Positions 48,511 through 58,725 of a DNA stretch of 64,000 nucleotides are shown in pieces. How positions within the stretch are numbered: position 1 is the first letter of the stretch; the number at the start of each line of letters is the position of its first letter. The notes beneath the pieces are model-generated. The model worked only from the letters and a program-made list of their open reading frames with translations. It was not told the origin of the DNA and did not search any database. The translations under genes and the position numbers were made by a program. Source of the stretch: Prostheceraeus crozeri (lineage: Eukaryota; Platyhelminthes; Polycladida; Euryleptidae); assembly GCA_907163375.1 (NCBI GenBank), contig CAJQUW010008736.1, positions 1 to 64,000 on the forward strand, written 5' to 3'.

Positions 48511-48849
48511 TATGAATTTGCATTGAATTAAAAACCGCATTATTGTCCGGCAGAACACTCTATGGCAAAAAATCTGAAAGAACATAGAACATAAGCAAAC
48601 TGCAAACATAGAAATTACTCATACTACAAGTGCTGTCCATTCTAATCCAAATAAAATTCTATCACAAACCCATTCTTTCTCAGAATTGAAGTCGGGCGCC
48701 GAACAGCTCCAGACTCGCTTGATACAGTTGTCTTTGTTTCAGAAACAGAATAATGAGTTGAAAAAACCTGGGATGATGTCGATCCACTGTTGTCCTCAAT
48801 ACAAATATCCCTTTGTTGGGTTTCGGCTCGGTGAATACTGCTGCTTAAA

Positions 48850-50123
48850 TCATGATACCTTCATTTTCTTTGTTGGTGTTGCACGTCTAATATAGCGCTG
48901 CACCGAATCATTCCTTTTATGACCAGTAACCGTTTGAATCTGGTCCGTTGTGTATCCTTTTGAGAACATCTCCGAAACGACTGTTGCACGCACACAGTGA
49001 TTGGTGTAAATTGCGTTTAGGTCTGCTTCCTTTGAAATGATTTTCGTTGCATCATTCAACAAATGCTTCCCCACGACTTGTGTATCCGAGTACCATGTAG
49101 CATTACTCTCCCAACCGCCACTCTCCATTTTTGATTTCTGCAGCGGCTTCGGGAATAAGCATGTGCAATTATCGGGGATCTTGCTCAAATATAGTCGGAT
49201 GGCTTCAACAGGACTTCATCTTTCTTCTCTGGTTTTGCATACATCACAATGTCTTTAATATTCTCGTAATTCCTTTTATTGAGTGTTGATCTCACATTTT
49301 TTTCTTCAAGAGTTTTTGCATTCCGCATCCACTCTCTTCCTCGATAGGCAAAGTGGTAAATGATTAGAAAAATTACCTCGTGTTGCAAAACTTGAGGATT
49401 TTTTCTCGAAAAATAGTCACCAAGCTTCAACAAATCAGTTGAATCAATTGCTCGCGCACTGTTTTGATTGTTGATCGTTTTCGTCGACTTAAGATATTTG
49501 GCAATCATGCATTTTATCATGTTATTTGCTTGATTAAATTCAACGTCTTTCAAAATATTGACCTGTCGTCCTATGTCCGCGCTCAAGTAACGGTGAATTC
49601 CCGCCCGTATACATATTAGCGTAGATGGGCTCTAGAAATTCCCGTCTTGTCGGGACAATTTACTGTACCAGAAGCGAAGGTATTGTGACAGATATTTCAC
49701 TGGCATTTCTTCAATGTTTGTTGGTAGCTTTTCATCACGAAGAAATGATTTTAACTTGCTAACGTACTGCTTCGTTTGGTCACTTATGCGCTTGTTTTTC
49801 GCATCCTCCTCTGTTTTTGCAATTTCCCTCATAATTTCATCACTCAGATCGGGATAAGAAGTATCGTCAAAATCTGCTGTCGACTCAATTATCTCCGCAG
49901 TCTGCGAATCTGTTAAGCCCGTAAACTGATCATACACATAATTATTAGTGTCATCGTTTGTTAGAATTTCAAGAAAATTCAAGTTTTCTGAGCTTAAACC
50001 ACTGATTTGGCCGCCTTTGATTTTTGATTGAGCATAGTTAAGTCTGCTGTCTACCGTGCGTGCTTCTTGTATGAGTGATTCGAGAAAAGTGATCAAGCTA
50101 CGGTTTAAAAAACTATCATCCAT
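48850..50123 (-). pseudogene. YR1 tyrosine recombinase, nearly intact
   Basis: The frame starts MDDSFLNRSLITFLESLI and reads an acidic N-terminal region, then a SAM-like core-binding part (KQYVSKLKSFLRDEKLP, YLSQYLRFWYSKL). After an in-frame TAG at 49632-49634 it continues TLICIRAGIHRYL in the same frame. The first catalytic Arg is in FAYRGREW. A one-base shift near 49190 leads to NHCVRATVV (H-x-x-R), TGHKRNDSVQRYIRR (His and nucleophilic Tyr). One stop and one shift break a protein of about 410 residues. A Ser/Thr-rich frame to about 48656 may be its tail. The family resembles Crypton transposases with the DUF3504-type fold. Confidence 0.8.
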
Positions 50124-50455
50124 GGATTTTTTGAATTTTGAAGGTAGTCAACCTTTGCAATATTGTCAGATTATGCTAGTGAAGGAAATCTAGGAACTGT
50201 AGTCATAGACTTCTTGAGGCTATCATTCAAAGACTATGAAATGACACATGGACTTCTTATTAAATAAACATGGATGTCAAGGATCCCTTTATGGATGTCT
50301 AGGCGCAAACTAAGACTTAGAAAAATAATGTACACATATCTAGGAGTTATGTACTATGAGTATGAGTATGAGTAATTTATGAAGCACTATCAGTACTATG
50401 AAGCATTGATAGAAAGCATTGATATAGATTTCATCTTTTTTGGGTTAGAATACCA

Positions 50456-50553
50456 ATAATATCCACTTTTGTCGGACATAAATGCAAAATTCCTCGGACA
50501 CTAACGTGTCCTCGGAATCTATGCATGTATGTCCTCTAAAAGTGGATACTATT
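50456..50553. repeat. 98-bp hairpin beside YR1
   Basis: ATATCCACTTTTGTCGGACA pairs with TGTCCTCTAAAAGTGGATACT. An inner stem, CCTCGGACAC / GTGTCCTCGG, closes over TAAC. It lies directly outside the right inverted repeat of YR1. Confidence 0.85.
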
Positions 50554-50571
50554 CCTATATTTACGGAACTA

Positions 50572-50688
50572 GTGCCAAATATCCATCTTTATTGCTTTCT
50601 TCGAGGTCAACATATCTATGCACAAGCCCGAAGGGCGAGGGCATAGAATGTTGATCGAGGAGAAAGCAAAAGATGGATATCTTTGCAC
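50572..50688. repeat. 117-bp hairpin with GAA loop
   Basis: Stem of about 55 bp: AAATATCCATCTTTATTGC / GCAAAAGATGGATATCTTT, TCAACATATCTATGC / GCATAGAATGTTGA, apex AAGCCC-GAA-GGGCGAG. It lies between YR1 and YR2. Confidence 0.88.
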
Positions 50689-50997
50689 GAGTTGTGTAGG
50701 TAATTTTATTTTTCACCGATATCATGACCATTATGATTAATCTAATTCTATGGTGTTTGATGAGTTACAATTTGAATTTTAATTGTTAATAATATCACGA
50801 AGATGATCTGGATTCACATACAACTAATGAATCTATATTTTCATAGCAACTTCAGTTTACATTTACATTTTGTTTTCGACTGCAATAATTTCGCTCTTCC
50901 TTGTGTTGGTTTGACAAAATATCGAAACGTAACTGCAATGGACACACCGCAGGAAATGAAGAACAAGATTTTTCAATGCAAATTAGTTGGGGCTTAC

Positions 50998-51923
50998 AAC
51001 AACAAATGACATGACAAATTTTCCGCATTTGTCGAAAAAAATATGTATACTGAGAATTTTGAAACTGTTCTTATATTTTTTAATGAAATATCAAAACAGC
51101 ACTTACCTTCAACGTTGTGGCAAGCGTACAGCTGTTTGAACAAGTTCTACACAATTCATAAAGGATGGCCATCGTTCAACAACTCCTATTCTTAAAGAAT
51201 ATATAAAGAAAATTAAAAGAGAAGGAACGCCAAAGAGACAAGCAGAAATTTGATCAAAGGAGCAACTTTTTACGTTTTTCGAAACTGCTCCAGATGACGA
51301 ACTCAAATTTTTGGTGAGAAAAGCTGTAGCGATTATTGGATACTATGGTGGACTTCGCGTCGCAGAATTGACTGCTTTATCGTTTGAAAATGTAAGTTTC
51401 GGACAAGATTCCGTGGAGATATTTGTCATGCAGTCAAAGACTGATCCAAAAGGAAAGTCAAATTTTTACTTTTCCTTACCAAAGCTGCAAAATGAATTTT
51501 GTCCATACAAAATAATACGTCTGTATTATAATTCAGTGTCTAACAAAAAAGGCACACATTTTCAAAATTACAATGCAAAGAGTAAACGGTATTCAGGTCA
51601 ACCTATGGGTTGAAACATGGTTGGTTCTGTTCCAAAATTCATTGCACGGTATTTGGAACTCGAAAACCCCGAACTGCATACCGCCATTGCTTTCGCAGAT
51701 CGTCTGCAACAGCATTGGCAGACTCATGAGCTTCGATGACAACACTGAAAAGACAATTCCGTTGGAAAAGCGACACGGTTGCAGAAGATTATATTGACCA
51801 AAGTAAAAGAAATAAGCTTGATATTTCCAATTCTCTGACAATCGAAAGTAAGGAGAAAGAAGTAGAAAATGAATCTAGGCGTGTTGTATTTAATAACTGT
51901 TCAAATCTCATGATAAACTTATA
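50998..51923 (+). pseudogene. YR2 tyrosine recombinase remnant
   Basis: Pieces in order on the plus strand: FSAFVEKNMYTENFETVLIF and LPSTLWQAYSCLNKFY (core-binding domain), a Lys-rich linker, then VRKAVAIIGYYGGLRVAELT with the first catalytic Arg, a QSKTDPKGKSNFYF beta-hairpin Lys region and VPKFIARYLELENPE. In another frame come RHCFRRSSATALADS (H-x-x-R) and FRWKSDTVAEDYID with the nucleophilic Tyr and Trp in place of the second His. At least three frameshifts and one TGA. The family differs from YR1 and YR3; it looks like the Crypton-like integrases common in arthropod genomes. Confidence 0.78.
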
Positions 51924-52074
51924 AAAGTACGTTACCTGAAGGTTTTGGGTGCTTTTAAATGTTGGTCCTTTTAGAAATAAAAAGCTACCATTTAGATAAT
52001 ATTGTTCATTTTCATTTTGCTTCAAGTGATGAATTATACTCACCTCTTAAGCTGAAATAATAAGCGGGTTTTAT

Positions 52075-52345
52075 AATGATAATAATAATAATATATTTTA
52101 CCACAAAATCTACACAATGTGTAATCAGAGTGGGGGTACAGATAAGAGGTTACAGGAGTTATAAAAGAGTGAAAAAGAAGGTTTTCAATGCTTTCTTGAA
52201 GCTGCGAGGGTTTGTTTCATTCCTCAAATGTAGAGGGAGCGAATTCCATAATGAGGGTCCAACAAATTGAAAGGCGCCCCTGACACCAGCTGTTCTTGAT
52301 AATGGTTGATGGAGTAAGGGGGCGTCCTTCGACCTCAGTGACATG
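52075..52345 (-). pseudogene. LINE 3' end (CR1/L2-type C-terminus)
   Basis: The minus-strand frame reads LSRTAGVRGAFQFVGPSLWN, SLPLHLRN, then FKKALKTFFFTLL and stop. The motif P-x-L-W-N-x-L-P followed by F-K-x-x-L-K is the end of many CR1/L2/Jockey reverse transcriptase proteins. The strand ends in an ATT-type tail (ATAATAATAATA on the plus strand near 52078), as usual for this group. Confidence 0.8.
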
Positions 52346-52434
52346 AGCGATGCAGAGGATGCAGCAGGAGGATATAATTCAATCGCATATATCTATATAG
52401 AAATCTATAATTCAACCAATGCAACAATGAAAAT

Positions 52435-52458
52435 ATTACTGCACGCCCGTGCAGTAAT
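52435..52458. repeat. Perfect short palindrome
   Basis: ATTACTGCACG / CGTGCAGTAAT around CC. It may be a terminal structure of YR2 or an isolated hairpin. Confidence 0.7.
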
Positions 52459-53069
52459 CTGCTTTACAGGTAAAATAAAGTGACAGGATATCTACATTAT
52501 ACGCACGGTGAAAAATAAACGCTATTTATCTATTATTATTGTCATTATTATTAGCTTAGACAAAGTGATAAGTTGGATTTCTATGGTTTCTAGTTTTGCC
52601 ATCTTTACAATTGCCACACAATGACCAGTATATTTCTATTGTAGGAAGCAACGGACTTCTGACACAGAGAACGTGTGAAGCGCTTAGCCGCATTCTTGTA
52701 GTATCAACGAACAATAACTATGTTCAGAAGTGTTGAAGGAGCTTGAAAACAACCCAGTGAACCACATTTCGTGTGAAGGTGGAAACTAGACATTTATTTA
52801 AAGATGTGGAATTTTCATAAAATAACCAAATCGGGTAAATAAATATGGAAAAGTGCTATAATTACTTCTGAATTTTTGAAAAGGACAGAAATGTTGTAAA
52901 TAGTTGAAACAGTTGTAATACCTGCAACACCCGTGCAGTGTCCCTGAACATGATGTGGTTTAATTACAATTAGCTGAACAAGGTGGAAACTTTCGCGACA
53001 CTTTCACTGGGATGGATACTGACGCTCACAATATAATAAGTACCGGTACCGGATCGGAGCGCTGGCTTC

Positions 53070-53161
53070 CTGGGGCGACCGCACAGAAACACGCAAAGAA
53101 AATTTGCTTGTCACTAACAAATAACTCACTATCCAACACTGCTTCTGTGCGGTCGCCCCTG
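53070..53161. mobile_element. 92-bp TIR element
   Basis: Left end CTGGGGCGACCGCACAGAAA and right end TTCTGTGCGGTCGCCCCTG form 20-bp inverted repeats with two mismatches. GCTGG words repeat on both flanks and in the neighbouring hAT duplication, so the target duplication cannot be fixed. Likely a minimal MITE. Confidence 0.7.
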
Positions 53162-53172
53162 AATGCTGGATC

Positions 53173-53695
53173 CACAGAATTAGATTGTTTAATCGTATCA
53201 CTTTGCTAGAAGTGCAAACTGATTCAAACAGATGGTACATGCAGGAACCTAATAAGTGGGCAAAAAGAAATTTTTAATACCTTGCAGAGATAGGAAAAAT
53301 AGTCGTGCGTCGCTTGCGCATTGCTCTGAATTCCCTCAAAATGCTCCGATCGCCACGACTCCTTCAGATTCGAAGAATTCAGATCATTGTGCAAAAGTTT
53401 TCTCGATAATGTTGGGCCATCCGATCATTTTAAAAAAATGTTAGCAGGCGCATGAAAAAACGTTCACAAACTTCGCTGTAGAACTTGACATCGACTGTGT
53501 ATCTTTGCTGTGTGATCCGGTTGATAACAGTCACTGAAACTTTGCACAATGTGGCGTGTTTAATGTTGAACTGGCTGCTCATTGTTCGATTTCTATGGTA
53601 TTTAGTCAGGAGATTGTGCCATTTCAATAACGTTACATGCTCCAATGCTTCCCTTCTAGTCAAATGGAAGAAGAGACGACCTGTCTAATTCTGTG
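53173..53695. mobile_element. Non-autonomous hAT-like MITE, copy 2
   Basis: A 523-bp inverse-oriented relative of 19361-19862, with the same ends CACAGAATTAGA / TCTAATTCTGTG. It is flanked by the 8-bp direct repeat GCTGGATC (53165-53172 and 53696-53703). It sits just left of the YR3 element. Confidence 0.85.
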
Positions 53696-54185
53696 GCTGG
53701 ATCTGTTCTTGTTGATAAGATCAATGCATCTTTCTTTATCAACATTCATTTAATTACTATTATTGCTCGACGAACGATAAATGACCATCATCGTGCGATA
53801 AATATGATCAAAGAATTTGTCGCTGCATGGCTGTCAAAATTTCTTATTGCACTGTGATTGTATGCAATTTTTTCGTTGTATGCAGCTGTCCATTTCAGGA
53901 CATAGAAATATTACGATCAAAGACTATGTAATATTCAAAGACTGAAAACTCTCATATCTCTGTATGTTAAGCTTTTGGAAACAACTTATTTGTCCTCAAC
54001 GAAGATATCGGATAATTTTAATACATTAGAAGATAGGAACTACCATGGATATTCTTGTACTCATCATAGATATATACCGTTTCCAAATTTTCTACGAGTT
54101 TACAGTCTTTACATCTTCCACTATCTTTGATTACGATGATATTTACGATGGCAAAGTATAGTTATTCTGAAGCACATACCAATTG

Positions 54186-54390
54186 TTTAGCGCTATGATA
54201 ACGCTAAGATAGAGTTCACTTTAAGACCTTTTACAAAAGAGCGATTGGCAAGCCAGTGCATTGCTATTTTGAGCTACGGAAATCGAATTGTTATCAATGG
54301 TTGACGCTATGATGACGCTACGATAGCGTTCACTTCAATAACTCTACAATGGAGCAATTTGATAAGTCAGCACATTGATATTTGGTTATT
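54186..54390. repeat. Left block of YR3 direct repeats
   Basis: About two units of a roughly 115-bp sequence. Each has an AACGCTAAGATAG-type near-palindrome, a TACAATGGAGCAATTTG-like part and TTGTTATCAATGGTTGACGC. The same unit in the same orientation is at 56500-56665. Confidence 0.7.
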
Positions 54391-54454
54391 TTTTCCCCTG
54401 CGATAATGTAAAGCAAAACGCGGAAATTCCATTAGAAATCATTTATTCTGAATG

Positions 54455-55629
54455 TCATATCAAGTCAGACAATACAATCAAAGAAAAGTTCTTATCAGTA
54501 AGTGATAAGTGAAATGTGGACATTATGGTCACTTTCTTGTTTGACGGCGAATAGTCAAGAAGTCGACTTATGTTCCGCTGCTGCTCTATCGCGCTCCTTT
54601 TGTAAATTCGCACCGCATCACTTCGATGTCCAGTGCGTTATTTGATCAGTTGCTCATCCACGTCCGACTGGAACAATGCGGTAGCACAGGATACCTTCCC
54701 GGAGTGACCCGTGAAATTCCCTTTCAAACCGGCAGCTGCAGCAGCATTGGGCAGCAACTGGGAGATGGAATTGACACCAATCGGCACTTTGGCGCATCGG
54801 ATTTTTCCAGCGATTGGCTGCAACGGTCTGCGATAGAACGCACCCTCCTGAATGCCGCACCGCTTCAGAGCTTCGAAGTAAGTCTGAATCAGCTTGTACG
54901 TTGATTTAGGGAAATTAGAGTCGTACTGCTTCAGATCCTTAACAGCTACATGACGGTGCTGCAGTCCACCTCGATTATTTTTACTTTGCTTGCCCAGGAA
55001 CCGAACGAAGCGACCAGCGGCATCTTCACCAAAAACAAATTGGTCCATTGTCAGGCTTCGGTGCTCGCCACGAGAACGAAGACCAAACACTTTGCTGGTG
55101 TAAAAGTAGACGGCAGACAGCAACCCTCGACTGGTTTTCGTAGAAAATACATTTGAGCGCCATAGTTTTTCTTCGTCATCAGTAGCAACAGGGTCAGCTC
55201 GCTTCTTGCAGATTCCGACGCCTTTGCTTGCCAGCTCTTGCATCCTCGAGTCGATGCAGCGTCGCAGATAGTGGAACTCTTTGTTACTTTGATTGAAAAA
55301 GTTGAGGTCAGGGCGGTTGCAGTCGTCTCTCAGGTAGCGCATGACGCCACACATGATGCCATAAATAGATGATGGTGGGTACTCCTTGCCGTCTTTGCGG
55401 CAAATCTCATAAACAAAATGAGACAATACTAAAATAAGGAGATCTGTGCCCACATTTGGCAAGCTCGAGAGATCTGGATATTGGTACTCATCAAAAGTCA
55501 TATTTCTTGCAGCTACCCATTCCTCGTACACCCTAAGGGCAAAAACATTGCTCCTCGGGTATTCTCGGGAACCGACCTCTGCACACTAGCCTCAATTTCT
55601 TGTGTACTAACAAAGCTAAACCGCTCCAT
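54455..55629 (-). pseudogene. YR3 tyrosine recombinase, Crypton family
   Basis: Starts MERFSFVSTQEIEASVQRSV at 55629. After a one-base shift near 55545 it continues as a long open frame (55531-54638) with VYEEWVAARN and a core-binding domain (PPSSIYGIMCGVMRYLRDD). Catalytic parts: FGLRSRGEHRSL (Arg), GKQSKNNRGGLQHRHV (beta-hairpin Lys), TGHSGKVSCATALF (H-x-x-K where most have Arg). A TAA at 54638-54640 interrupts just before RTGHRSDAVRIYKR, which has the last His and the Tyr. Readthrough would end at 54455. The pattern (NTRRS-like N-terminal box, GEHR, NRGGL, TGHRS) matches KIAA1958/ZMYM-like DUF3504 proteins, which derive from Cryptons. Confidence 0.85.
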
Positions 55630-55679
55630 TTCCAATAGATTGTCCTAAAATAGATGCCACTAATCATTTCATAGTGGAC

Positions 55680-55808
55680 ATGTGATGCGTTTATTAAATT
55701 AATGTAAATAATATTATATTTATTAAATAATAGTAAATATAGTAATAATATATTAGTAATATATTAGTAATATATTAGTAAATATATTATATTTAATAAT
55801 ATTAAATT
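55680..55808. repeat. ATATTAGTA-type AT-rich microsatellite
   Basis: Tandem AATATATTAGT-like units upstream of the YR3 recombinase. Pure AT-rich low complexity. Confidence 0.75.
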
Positions 55809-56499
55809 TATGAAAATAAAATTGACAACAATAAAACCCCTAGAATGGAAATTAAGCTTCATGCAATGCACAATAACGGCACATAAATCGCACGCATTTT
55901 CACTTAGATGCACCTGCCAACGTCTGTATGATTGGGTTAGAGTCAATCACATGTGTAAATCGAAGCTTTTAATTGGTGCTTCATGCCCCAACTTAGTTCC
56001 CCCGGATGTGCCGCGACCTTGAGTCAATTTCCATTCTAGCGAACTTCAGATAAACAGTTTATTTCTATGTCAAAAACAAGCTCAGTCTTCAATAACTGCA
56101 CTTTCAGCTCCTATTTATGTATTGATTATTTATCAGATGAAAAGTCATTGTCCATAATACGCTGAGTAAACAACAAATTACCTGATTCGAGCTAAAACAG
56201 TCCATACCATAGAAATAAACTGTTTATCTGTTATTGTTGTCAATTTCTATGGTCCATACAAATCATAAATGAAAATCGCTTTATCTGCCGTTTATTGTCA
56301 AAAAGTTCTACTGCAACGCTCATTCTAGTTTACGTAGCGTCGTTTCATGAAAGATTACGCTATAAAGACGCTAACTTAGCGTTCTGACGGTGAGATTTAT
56401 AATGGTTAGCCCAAGTATCATCGCAAAAGTTATTCTAGTCTATTATTTAATGTTTGCATTAAGCATAGAGCTAATCTGAAACACTTGCGAGATATTTTG

Positions 56500-56665
56500 A
56501 TAAACAACGCTTTGACAACGCTAAGATAGCGCTATCTTTTAGAACTCTATAATGGAGCAATTGGTAAACCATTACATTTCTATTCTAAGCCATAGAAATT
56601 GAACAATTGTTATCAATGGTTGACGCTATGATGATGCTAACTTAGCGTTCTATCGGTAGTTCTGT
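56500..56665. repeat. Right block of YR3 direct repeats
   Basis: Contains ACGCTAAGATAGCGCTATC, ATAATGGAGCAATTGG, GTTATCAATGGTTGACGCTA and GATGCTAACTTAGCGTTC, direct copies of the units at 54186-54390. A further GACGCTAACTTAGCGTT near-palindrome is at about 56367. Confidence 0.72.
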
Positions 56666-56810
56666 TTCAGATTGATTAACAGTTTTGACAAGATGAATAG
56701 ATTGAAGCGTTTGCTCTACTTAATTTTCTAAATGGTTGATTGAAGTGCAAAAATATGACAGCGTGCTGAAACCGTGCAAATCGTCTCCGCCGCGCTGTCA
56801 AGCCATAAGG

Positions 56811-56879
56811 TAGTTATCGCACTCTACATAGGCTTCGTCTCGACCTTCGGTCTCGACGAATCCTAGAGTGCGATAACTA
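56811..56879. repeat. Terminal hairpin of YR3 element, copy 2
   Basis: TAGTTATCGCACTCTA pairs exactly with TAGAGTGCGATAACTA. The inner stem TCGTCTCGACC-TTC-GGTCTCGACGA has two mismatches. Read on the minus strand the loop is GAA. Confidence 0.88.
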
Positions 56880-57775
56880 TCACTTATCTGGATACTGACG
56901 AGTGACGCACGATGACGATTATTGAAGGCGTGCCTTTGTTTTATCGCCTGACTGACTGCAATTGTTCACTACTTTTCTTCGTCCATTCTTTTCTGACTTA
57001 TCGTGGATCGATGAAGTGTCAATAAAGTTGCGCACTGTAAGGAACAATGGACTGCAATTATCTGATAAACAAAGTGGCTTCAACAACATTATTCTTATAG
57101 AAGAAACAATAAAATGGGTCGAAATTGACCGGGTGATTTACATGGCATGATATGATGGATACTACTGCGATGCTTCTTTATTGTGAATTAGTTACTACTG
57201 TGAGATTTATCTAGTAATAAGTTAACTAATTGCTTACATTCATAAGAATTTTTGCTGTCAAATCGTCATTAGGGTCTTGTCAGTTGGGACGAATGAAATA
57301 ATGAAGACAATGCAGTTGGTCCATAGCTCATTTGAAAGAGGCCTGAAAATCCGCCAGATTGATAAGTATTCACAAAATTCAATTGCTTGTGAAACTTGAT
57401 GAAATCCATGTTGTAGCTGTCATATTCAGAAATTTTCGATTAACTGTAAACTGCAATATCAGCTACCTGTGTGCGGTAATTGTAAATCGTAATACAATGT
57501 TAGTCAAAGTTCAAACAGAAAAATAGAAGATGAAATTTCTTGTTGAATTATTTAGAAACAAAGAAGATTCTTAATCAAGTGATAGCTGAAAGTGACGATT
57601 TAGTGAGTACAAATCATTCGGGCAAGAATTTGGACCGGATGATCCGGATGCCTTGATTTGAAGTCGATTCAAATGACCCGAACGAATTTTTCTTCAGCCA
57701 AGATTCGACGCAAGCTGACCCGGATATGCAGGCATCATTAATATTCTTTTATAGCACCATCCGCAGACATTTATC

Positions 57776-58725
57776 TCAACACAAGTACAATCTACGGCAA
57801 AGAGTCCGGCACAAGTCCATGCTGGCCAGAGTACTTGACGGCATTCCGAGTCGAGCGAATATTTCCTTCGTCGATTTTCCGAGGTGTTTGAAGCTCTTTA
57901 CTTGTTCTAGTACTTCACCATTTGCTTTAATTCGGAACCGATACTGATAGGTGATGGATGGTCCAGTCACTAAAAAGACTGGCTTTCACACCGCATCTGT
58001 TAGCAGTCTCAATTATCATCTGAGTTAGTTCCTCTAAATCCTCCTCTGTACTTGTAATCAAGGCAATGTCGTTGGCAAATCGCAAGTTTTGAATCTGTCT
58101 TTCAGCACATTGTACACCAGTTACCCATTGCTCATCTAATGTATCTGTTATAGCTCGCTCAAGAAATAGGTCGAGCAATGCTGGGGAGAGCATGCAACCT
58201 TGTCTCACTCCCACATTTGATGAGAACTAGTCACTGTAGTCGTTGTTAACCAGAATCGTACTTTTGCCTTTTTCATAAAATGATAGCTCTACGACCTATC
58301 TTGTATTTCATCAAAGCATGACATACGGCTTTGTTCGATACACGGTCGAACGCTTTCTTGCAGTCGATGAAGTTCATGAATACATGTTGATCGCGGCTAA
58401 GATATTTCTCACAAATCTATCTCAGGTTTCCTATTTGCTCAGTATGCTTCTTCATTTTCTGAAACTTGCTTGATAGTCATCTAAGATTACTTCGATTCGT
58501 GGTGACTTCTTTGTATCGCTCGAAGTAGGACTACGCTTCGTGGCTTTGTGTGGCTGAATAATCTGATACTTCTGCTCTCACATGCTTTTGTTGTACATTT
58601 CCGTTCTTGCATCTTCTTCATCTTCTCCTACTTTAATTATTTCCGTTGAAATATTATTTAGACTCAAAGTTTTGACATTAAGTGTTTTATTGCTTCTTCT
58701 ATTTCCGATTTTAGTGTTGGTAATT
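57776..58725 (-). pseudogene. Second RTE-like LINE reverse transcriptase fragment
   Basis: On the minus strand in order: SEIEEAIKHL, STEIIKVGEDEEDA-like, MNFIDCKKAFDRVSNKAV, MGVRQGCMLSPALLDLFLER, LRFANDIALI (FAND in place of FADD), ANRCGVK, then FRIKANGEVLEQVKSFKHLG. It has the same domain order as the RTE element at 41161-42723 but is clearly a different, older lineage. Several frameshifts, no endonuclease. Confidence 0.82.

Larger units (their letters stand above)
48417..50452 (-). mobile_element. Tyrosine-recombinase element 1 (YR1), Crypton-like with inverted ends
   Basis: Inverted ends TATTCTAACCCAAAAATGAT and ATCTTTTTTGGGTTAGAATA bracket one tyrosine-recombinase gene on the minus strand, with about 0.4 kb on the gene's 3' side. 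A 53-bp hairpin (48458-48510) lies just inside the left end, and GCATTATTGTCCG recurs at 48502 and 48538. Classical Cryptons lack inverted ends, so the boundary assignment is inference from symmetry around the gene. No target duplication was found. Confidence 0.6.
50705..52519. mobile_element. Possible limits of the YR2 element
   Basis: TTTATTTTTCACCG (50705-50718) and its exact inverse CGGTGAAAAATAAA (52506-52519) bracket the second tyrosine recombinase. A LINE 3' end lies inside (52075-52345). A 14-bp inverted pair over 1.8 kb of AT-rich DNA is weak evidence, so I give these only as candidate ends. Confidence 0.35.
53753..56881 (-). mobile_element. Tyrosine-recombinase element 3 (YR3), full-length copy
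   Basis: Limits come from comparison with the deleted copy at 18981-20124. Homology begins at ATTATTGCTCGACG (about 53760) and ends just past the hairpin at 56879. Between them lie direct repeats (54186-54390), the recombinase frame on the minus strand, an AT-rich spacer, direct repeats again (56500-56665) and the terminal hairpin. GTGCGATAA, the hairpin arm word, also occurs at the other end (about 53800). No reverse transcriptase is present, so it is a DNA transposon of Crypton type rather than a DIRS-like retroelement. Confidence 0.7.

Noticed and set aside
53753-56881. Idea that YR3 is a DIRS/Ngaro retroelement
   Set aside because: Split direct repeats fit, but no reverse transcriptase or RNase H frame exists between the ends.
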